From Pseudomonas sp. ICMP22404 (lineage in GTDB: Bacteria; Pseudomonadota; Gammaproteobacteria; Pseudomonadales; Pseudomonadaceae): a stretch of 64,000 nucleotides of DNA. Made by a program: the position numbers and the translations under genes. The stretch covers positions 1-64,000 of the forward strand of contig NZ_VCNG01000003.1 of the NCBI RefSeq assembly GCF_006227205.1, given 5' to 3'. The notes under the pieces were generated by a model. The model was not told the origin of the DNA. It made no database searches and saw only the letters and a list, made by a program, of their open reading frames with translations. Of the stretch, positions 59,698-64,000 are shown one piece after another (the first letter of the stretch is position 1; each line of letters starts with the position of its first letter).

Positions 59698-60126
59698 CTA
59701 TTTGTCTCTCAGCACCACCTCGCGCTTGAAGATCTCCAACGTCTTCGGCCCGATGCCGTTAAAGCTGAGCACCCATCGTTCAAACTCCGCAGCCTCCATT
59801 GAACCGCCCTGCAAAGCGTTCATCCGAGACTTCAGTCCGGTATCCAGGCCCACACCAAGCTCGTGCAGTCGCCGCGCGGTGGATTCATCGTATCGTGCGT
59901 AGCCCGCTTGCCCGAGGAGCCTGACAAGATCCCGATGTGGGCACCGGGCGAGCTTTGCTGGCGTATCCAGTCCATATCGATCAACCAGGTTCCGGTACGC
60001 CTCAACGGCGACAGAGGAACGGATCCTTTTACCGATCAAAAAACTGGCGAGCAGCCACCGATACACTCCGTGGCCGCCCGGGGCGTCGATCTCGATTCCC
60101 AGGTCGGCAGCGGAAATGGGGGTCAC
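59698..60126 (-). CDS. Helix-hairpin-helix protein (endonuclease III-like fragment family)
   Basis: This 142-residue protein starts at a GTG that overlaps the DUF2188 stop (GTGA). The C-terminal LSFNGIGPKTLEIFKREVVL is a helix-hairpin-helix like the LPGVGxKTA of DNA glycosylases. The N-terminal part, with YRWLLASFLIGKRIRSSVAV, resembles the start of the HhH-GPD fold. The catalytic Lys/Asp pair of endonuclease III is not evident, so it may bind DNA rather than cut it. It is last in a three-gene operon. Confidence 0.7.
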   Translation of the reverse strand: MTPISAADLGIEIDAPGGHGVYRWLLASFLIGKRIRSSVAVEAYRNLVDRYGLDTPAKLARCPHRDLVRLLGQAGYARYDESTARRLHELGVGLDTGLKSRMNALQGGSMEAAEFERWVLSFNGIGPKTLEIFKREVVLRDK

Positions 60127-60347
60127 CCCTTGGTTCGCCTGGGGTCAGCGGAACGCGGATAGGTGCGTTCTTCCTCGATGGAGCCGTCGGCTTTGTGAAT
60201 CTTCACCGAGGCGGTCTTGCCATCAAAGAAATCTGCCAGAGAGTTCATCAACTCCTGCTTTGTGGCAGCTTTTTTGGAAGCCCGTTCTGCGCCGGCTTTT
60301 TTAAGCTCCCAACCATCCGCAGAAGGGCTCAGGTGATAATTGTCCAT
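60123..60347 (-). CDS. DUF2188-domain protein
   Basis: The ATG at 60347 has GGAG 8 bp upstream and gives 74 residues. The pattern YHLSPSADGWELKKAGAERA, then TASVKIHKADGSIEEERTYP, is typical of DUF2188: small proteins with GW-x-V/L-K and a terminal IHKxDG-ERTY hairpin. Function is unknown. It lies 17 bp after the acidic-peptide gene and overlaps the HhH gene by 4 bp. Confidence 0.85.
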   Translation of the reverse strand: MDNYHLSPSADGWELKKAGAERASKKAATKQELMNSLADFFDGKTASVKIHKADGSIEEERTYPRSADPRRTKG

Positions 60348-60364
60348 TGTCTTGCTCCTCACAT

Positions 60365-60523
60365 TTAAATGGATTCTGCTTCGTCCTGAATATCTTCCTC
60401 CGCCTCGGCTGCATCAGTGGCGTCGGCGTCGTTCAAGGGCGGTGAAGTGGGCTTTTCCGGGTCGTTTATGTAGGGCACGCCGCTAGGGCCGCGCTCTTCG
60501 AGTCCTTCAGTCTCAGGCTGCAT
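60365..60523 (-). CDS. Small acidic hypothetical protein
   Basis: The ATG at 60523 with AAGGAGA upstream gives 52 residues. It begins MQPETEGLEERGPSGVPYIN and ends in an acidic, probably disordered tail (DATDAAEAEEDIQDEAESI). It is the first clear gene of the operon with DUF2188 and HhH genes. Similar short acidic proteins occur next to DUF2188 genes in pseudomonads, as far as I recall. No function is known. Confidence 0.6.
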   Translation of the reverse strand: MQPETEGLEERGPSGVPYINDPEKPTSPPLNDADATDAAEAEEDIQDEAESI

Positions 60524-60678
60524 GCTGGTTCTCCTTCTTCTTTCCGATAGTGATTGGAGGACAGGCGTTGCGAGGCGTTCAATGCCATACGAGTTTGCGC
60601 TGGCTTTAGCCCGATTCGCTCCCACTGTGAGTAGGCGGCGCCTTTGGAACCGCCAAGCGGTCTGTTTGGCCGCGCCAT
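60466..60678 (-). CDS. Possible small basic protein overlapping the acidic-protein gene
   Basis: This 70-codon frame begins MARPNRPLGGSKGAAYSQWE and continues RIGLKPAQTRMALNASQRLS, with coding-like composition. It has no clear ribosome site, and its last 19 codons or so overlap the acidic-protein gene in another frame. The overlap may reflect a lost stop codon. It may equally be chance. Confidence 0.35.
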   Translation of the reverse strand: MARPNRPLGGSKGAAYSQWERIGLKPAQTRMALNASQRLSSNHYRKEEGEPACSLRLKDSKSAALAACPT

Positions 60679-60778
60679 AGAATTCGGGCGTTAGATCATC
60701 TTTTCGGTGCCAAACAGCACGCATATCCGGGTGAAATAATGACTAGCGAGGAATTTTCCCAACGCGTCATTTGGCAAC

Positions 60779-60931
60779 TCTCGCCCTTGAGTTTACCCCT
60801 GTCAGCTTACGTAGAATTGCTACACCGATGCGGTGGGCAAGCGCGTCGACAAGGTGGTCCGTAATAAAACCTACAACAGTATCCAGCTCAACTATCCGGT
60901 CCTTTTCACTCAGTTCCGCGCTCAGAGGAAA
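60779..60931 (-). pseudogene. Degenerate copy of the small membrane-protein gene at 26.7-26.9 kb
   Basis: About 150 bases match 26762-26911 with scattered substitutions, in the same orientation, including the upstream GGAACTGA. In the copy, the first start codon is GTG (CAT to CAC on the plus strand), the next codons hit a TAG, and one C is missing from a C-run in the later part. The membrane-helix part is absent. It is a relic, not a gene. Confidence 0.8.
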
Positions 60932-61026
60932 ACATCAAGTGCGCTGCCAGGTTTTTGTACATATAACAGGCATGACGACATGATGAATACCCTATCATCA
61001 CCGGCATGGTAATTATTGGCTGCCTA

Positions 61027-61428
61027 TTAATTTATCTCCACTGATATATCAGACTTTTCCCACCAAAACCGTAAGCCCATCAGCTCCGCCTTGCGACGAG
61101 AGTTAAATGTTAATTTCACAGGAACCTTGTGTTCAAGCTGGGAGCCAAACAATATCGCCTCTGAAATCAAGGCATTTATCAATCGAGTATCTTGCATGTC
61201 ATAAAAATTTATTCTAACGGCAGTGTCATCGTCTCCGAATATAAGCTCCTTCTTAAAGCATTCCTGAGAATTAGCACATGCCCCCTCCTTGATCAAAACG
61301 GAAATCAAAATCCCGCCCAGAATGCGCCCTTGCTCCTGATACTTCTCTCCCGCCGCATTACTCTGACCAACGCATAATGAAATCGCCACAACGCACCCTG
61401 TAGCGAGAGTCCTGATGACACCTTCCAT
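61027..61428 (-). CDS. Exported hypothetical protein after the hlyD remnant (candidate orphan immunity)
   Basis: This 133-residue protein starts MEGVIRTLATGCVVAISLCV with a signal peptide ending SNAAG; the ribosome site GGAG is 6-9 bp upstream. The mature part has a Cys pair in GACANSQECFKKELIFGDDD, continues AVRINFYDMQDTRLINALIS, and ends FWWEKSDISVEIN. It lies 49 bp after a broken hlyD on the same strand, the position held by the candidate partner genes in loci A and B. It looks intact whereas hlyD is not, which fits an immunity gene kept after loss of its secretion locus. The family is unknown. Confidence 0.65.
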   Translation of the reverse strand: MEGVIRTLATGCVVAISLCVGQSNAAGEKYQEQGRILGGILISVLIKEGACANSQECFKKELIFGDDDTAVRINFYDMQDTRLINALISEAILFGSQLEHKVPVKLTFNSRRKAELMGLRFWWEKSDISVEIN

Positions 61429-61477
61429 TTCCTGCTCCTTGACACTTGAAATTAATGGAAAGCAACGATTACTACTC

Positions 61478-61783
61478 TCACAAGCTTTCCATCACGTACT
61501 GCTGCAGTGGACTCGGAAAATAACCAGTCACGTGACGCCTATCGACTTTCACCGGCAGCCTAATAGACACAATCGTCAACAACGGCTGCGCACGTGTCCA
61601 CTCCATCCAGGTATGTACATTCAACTGCTGTACCGTGCCATCTACCGGAGCCTCCAGTGTCGTCGGCCGATCCTGATGTTCGGCTTTTGTAAGGTTCTGC
61701 TTCAAAGACTCCACCTTCTGGTCCGTCCGCTGTAACGAATCCAGCATAGACCGTGGGGTCTGCGCCACACCGCCAGCCCTCAA
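61478..61783 (-). pseudogene. HlyD remnant with internal deletion
   Basis: The frame aligns with locus A HlyD residues of about 284-362 and then jumps to the C-terminal end. RAGGVAQTPRSMLDSLQRTD matches RAGVVAQTRRSMLDLLQQAD, and KAEHQDRPTTLEAPVDGTVQ and QLNVHT are also shared. The last part, TGYFPSPLQQYVMESL, matches IEYFLSPLQVAASESL. The lipoyl glycines after VHT and some 90 residues of the barrel are missing. It is a third type I secretion locus reduced to this piece. Confidence 0.85.
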
Positions 61784-61938
61784 GCGTTCTTATGTCCATG
61801 ACAGGATCTGATTTTCAGATTGTCAGATCCGGCTACCCAATTTACTGAGCCATCTCCACTCAGAATTAACAACGTTTAACTCACCAGCCAGAGCCCCGCG
61901 GCCAATAATCAGGCCCTCGTCACCGAACTGGCTACAGC

Positions 61939-63315
61939 ATGCATACCGCAAACCAAGCACTGAACACCCAGAGCCTTTGCAGCAATAAAGCTCGCGCGCA
62001 ACCATGGCCACGATCCAAGCTCTGGTTATCCATGTTGCTAATCGGCACCTGCGGCACAGCCCTGGCTGCCGAGCCATCGGCGCAAGGCTTTATGGACGGC
62101 TCGACCCTAGATGTGCTGAGCCGAAATTTCTTCCTGCAGAATGACTACCGATCCCCCTCCCCGGCGAACAAAAACTATAAGCAGGAGTGGGCCCAAGGTT
62201 TCATCGCCTCATTTGCCTCCGGCTTTACCCCTGGCACCGTCGGGTTTGGTGTCGACGCCCATGGTTTTCTCGGTGTGAAGCTGGATGGCGGCAAGGGGCA
62301 TTCCGGAACGGGTTTGCTGCCGCTGGATTCGGATGGCCGCAGTGAGAGCGACTTCTCCAGTGCCGGTGGCGCGTTGAAACTGCGCGCGTCTCGGACCACC
62401 TTGGCCTACGGTGAGATGACCGTGGAAACCCCGGTGTTCGACACCGCCGACAAACGCTTACAACCGGAATACGCCACGGGGTTTCTGCTCGACAGCCGGG
62501 AGTTCGACGACGTGCATTTGCAGGCCGGGCGCTTCACCGCGTTCAAGAATCAGGATGCCTCGACCCACAGAGGGGACTTCACCGGTTATGGAGTGAGCAC
62601 CGAAACCGGTGACATCAGTTTCCTCGGTGCCCAATTGTTCGAGGACCAGCCGTTGGGCGGTGCTCTGTACGCGTCCGAGCTGAGCGACACCTGGCGTCAG
62701 TACTACGCCAACCTGCATCTGAAGCAATCCGGGTTCTTTCTGGACGGCAACCTTTACCACACCCAGGATTACGCTGACGCCGAGGCCGGCGCGATTGATA
62801 ACACCGCCTATAGCCTGTCTGGCAAATACACCGTCGGCGCCCAGGGCTTCACCCTGGCTTATCAGAAGATCCATGGCGACACGCCCTTCGACTTTGTGGG
62901 CGGCGACTCGATCTACCTCGCCAACTCCATCAAATACGCCGACTTCAACGGTGCAGGCGAACGTTCGTGGCAGGCGCGCTACGACCTGGATCTGGGAGCC
63001 TTCGGCGTCCCGGGATTGAAATTCATGACCCGCTACGTCACCGGCCGCGGCATCGATGGCACCCATGCTCCCCAAGGTGGGGCGTACAACCCATTTGACC
63101 CGGATGCCGGCCAGTTCGTCCCGCAACAAGGGGATGGAGGACGCCATTGGGAACGGGATATCGATCTGCACTACACCGTGCAATCGGGACCGGCCAAGGA
63201 TTTGTCCGTGCAGGTGTCCCAGGTGGCCCATCGGGCCAATAGCGCCCAGGGTGGGGATGACATCGACCGGGTTTATATCGTGATCGAGTACCCCCTCAAG
63301 CTGGGACGCTTTTAA
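61939..63315 (+). CDS. OprD-family outer-membrane porin
   Basis: This 458-residue protein has a long N-terminus and a signal peptide ending ALAAEPSAQG (about residue 44). The mature start FMDGSTLDVLSRNFFLQNDY is typical of OprD porins: short loops, N-terminal DS-x-L-x-LR-N-F pattern. The barrel ends with strand IDRVYIVIEYPLKLGRF and a terminal Phe for assembly. It takes up small substrates such as basic amino acids or carboxylates; the particular substrate cannot be told. No strong ribosome site is seen at 61939, so the start could be later. Confidence 0.93.
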   Translation: MHTANQALNTQSLCSNKARAQPWPRSKLWLSMLLIGTCGTALAAEPSAQGFMDGSTLDVLSRNFFLQNDYRSPSPANKNYKQEWAQGFIASFASGFTPGTVGFGVDAHGFLGVKLDGGKGHSGTGLLPLDSDGRSESDFSSAGGALKLRASRTTLAYGEMTVETPVFDTADKRLQPEYATGFLLDSREFDDVHLQAGRFTAFKNQDASTHRGDFTGYGVSTETGDISFLGAQLFEDQPLGGALYASELSDTWRQYYANLHLKQSGFFLDGNLYHTQDYADAEAGAIDNTAYSLSGKYTVGAQGFTLAYQKIHGDTPFDFVGGDSIYLANSIKYADFNGAGERSWQARYDLDLGAFGVPGLKFMTRYVTGRGIDGTHAPQGGAYNPFDPDAGQFVPQQGDGGRHWERDIDLHYTVQSGPAKDLSVQVSQVAHRANSAQGGDDIDRVYIVIEYPLKLGRF

Positions 63316-63509
63316 CCGGTTCGCCTCTCGGTGACGTTGAATGTCGGCCGGTGTTCTCTGGTGTCGGCGGCATGCAGCTTCATGATCGGAACCAGGGAGC
63401 CAAACGGCTCAACCCTGTCCATCAGCATCCGGGAGAGACGCTGATGAGCGAATTTCCAAGCTGACGAGCCTTCATCACGGTTCTGCGGATTTCCTGCGAT
63501 CTGATCCAT
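63312..63509 (-). CDS. Small hypothetical protein downstream of the coiled-coil gene
   Basis: This 65-residue protein starts at ATG 63509 with an AGGAG site 8 bp upstream, 3 bp after the stop of the coiled-coil gene. Translation is therefore probably coupled. The sequence includes AWKFAHQRLSRMLMDRVEPF and MKLHAADTREHRPTF. No family was recognised. Its stop overlaps the oprD-family stop on the other strand by 4 bp. Confidence 0.55.
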   Translation of the reverse strand: MDQIAGNPQNRDEGSSAWKFAHQRLSRMLMDRVEPFGSLVPIMKLHAADTREHRPTFNVTERRTG

Positions 63510-63512
63510 GCT

Positions 63513-64000
63513 TCATCTCCTAGGTCGTTTCGAAGGCTTGGCGTGCCCGGCGAGTTGTTTCTTCTCTACCCCTGAGGAGGCATCGCTCCCCTCCTCCGGG
63601 CCTGACTCACCGCTCTCAACCCGCCGAAGTTGCTCATTCTCTTTCTGAAGCGACGCGATCAGCGCCGTGGTTTCCTGCTCACGCAGATCGGCTACAGCGG
63701 CGGCCTTGTGGAGCGCCTTTACCTCTTCACGCAGAGCCGAGATCTGTTCCATGAGGTGTTCAGTCAGCCCAGCGGTCTTGGCCTCGCCCTGGCGTAGTGC
63801 CTCAATTTGAGCATTGAGCGACTGAACCAAAGCTTCCTGCGTGTGCAAGGCTTTGGTTTGTTGCCGGGCTTCACCAAGCAGGCGTTCATTGTCGCGATTC
63901 AGACGGGTCAGATCGTCCTGTTTTACGGCGATAGTCTCTCGCAGTTTGCGTTGCTCAACCTGCATCTCATGCAGTTGAGACTCGTGCCTGCGTTGATCCT
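63513..64000 (-). CDS. Coiled-coil protein, C-terminal part only (KfrA-like)
   Basis: The frame is open from the window edge to a TGA at 63513, giving about 161 C-terminal residues. It is an unbroken heptad coiled coil (QLHEMQVEQRKLRETIAVKQ through ALIASLQKENEQLRRVESGE), then a basic tail (KKQLAGHAKPSKRPRR). This is the layout of the C-terminal part of KfrA-type DNA-binding proteins of plasmids and integrase-linked loci. The N-terminal DNA-binding domain, if any, lies outside the window, so the family is a guess. Confidence 0.6.
   Translation of the reverse strand, partial: DQRRHESQLHEMQVEQRKLRETIAVKQDDLTRLNRDNERLLGEARQQTKALHTQEALVQSLNAQIEALRQGEAKTAGLTEHLMEQISALREEVKALHKAAAVADLREQETTALIASLQKENEQLRRVESGESGPEEGSDASSGVEKKQLAGHAKPSKRPRR

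Noticed and set aside
1..64000. ICE attachment sites, integrase or tRNA gene marking an end
   Set aside because: I looked for a tyrosine recombinase and a tRNA end repeated in the window and found none, so no boundary is proposed.

Overview
The window looks like an accessory region of a Pseudomonas chromosome, most likely of the fluorescens/putida type. The evidence is an OprD-family porin, a methionine gamma-lyase gene beside its Lrp-type regulator (the mdeR-mdeA pair known from P. putida), umuDC under a LexA box, and a conjugation module of the family first named after P. fluorescens Pf-5 loci (PFL_47xx, TIGR037xx). No rRNA, tRNA, CRISPR array or intact transposase was seen. No integrase lies inside the window, so the mobile element has no visible end.

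Region 1 (1-18.6 kb) is part of an integrative conjugative element (ICE). A two-partner secretion pair (TpsB plus the start of TpsA, minus strand) sits beside the mating-pore genes, probably as cargo. From 2205 a tightly overlapping plus-strand operon encodes RAQPRD, TIGR03758, 03745, 03750, 03746, 03749, 03752, the 03751 lipoprotein and the VirB4-like ATPase. A RadC-like gene and a small decayed toxin/immunity-like insertion interrupt the set. Then come TIGR03756, TIGR03755, a small membrane protein, TraG-N, DUF3742 (minus strand) and the MobH relaxase TraI. TIGR03757 is missing where it is expected.

Region 2 (18.6-29.3 kb) is ICE-like cargo, nearly all on the minus strand. It holds a lipoprotein nuclease, a broken cysteine-enzyme-like gene with an in-frame TGA exactly at the predicted catalytic Cys, a HEPN-like protein (RNVIAH), a zinc-finger protein, a TIR protein, a helicase with an embedded nuclease-like segment, a papain-like protein, small membrane proteins and umuDC. 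The helicase-TIR-zinc finger-HEPN group reads as a candidate defence cluster.

Region 3 (29.4-52.5 kb) carries two related type I secretion loci, both on the minus strand. Locus B (52.4 to 41.5 kb) is HlyB, HlyD, a two-helix membrane protein and a 2280-residue RTX protein. Locus A (40.1 to 29.5 kb) is TolC, HlyB, HlyD, a signal-peptide protein and a 1566-residue RTX protein. In both loci one unrelated small gene lies between hlyD and the RTX gene, in the position expected for an immunity or partner protein. A third, wrecked hlyD at 61.5-61.8 kb is again followed by a small signal-peptide protein gene, which fits an orphan immunity gene.

Region 4 (52.6-64 kb) mixes chromosomal-type genes with debris. 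It holds fragments of a helicase and an OLD-like ATPase, an MFS transporter, mdeR/mdeA flanked by 47-bp direct repeats, a DapA-family lyase, a chemoreceptor, a small operon (acidic peptide, DUF2188, HhH protein), a degenerate copy of the small membrane gene at 26.8 kb, the HlyD remnant, an OprD porin and the end of a coiled-coil protein gene. Copies of two genes from region 2 reappear here as fragments in the same orientation, suggesting that a second, related island has decayed.
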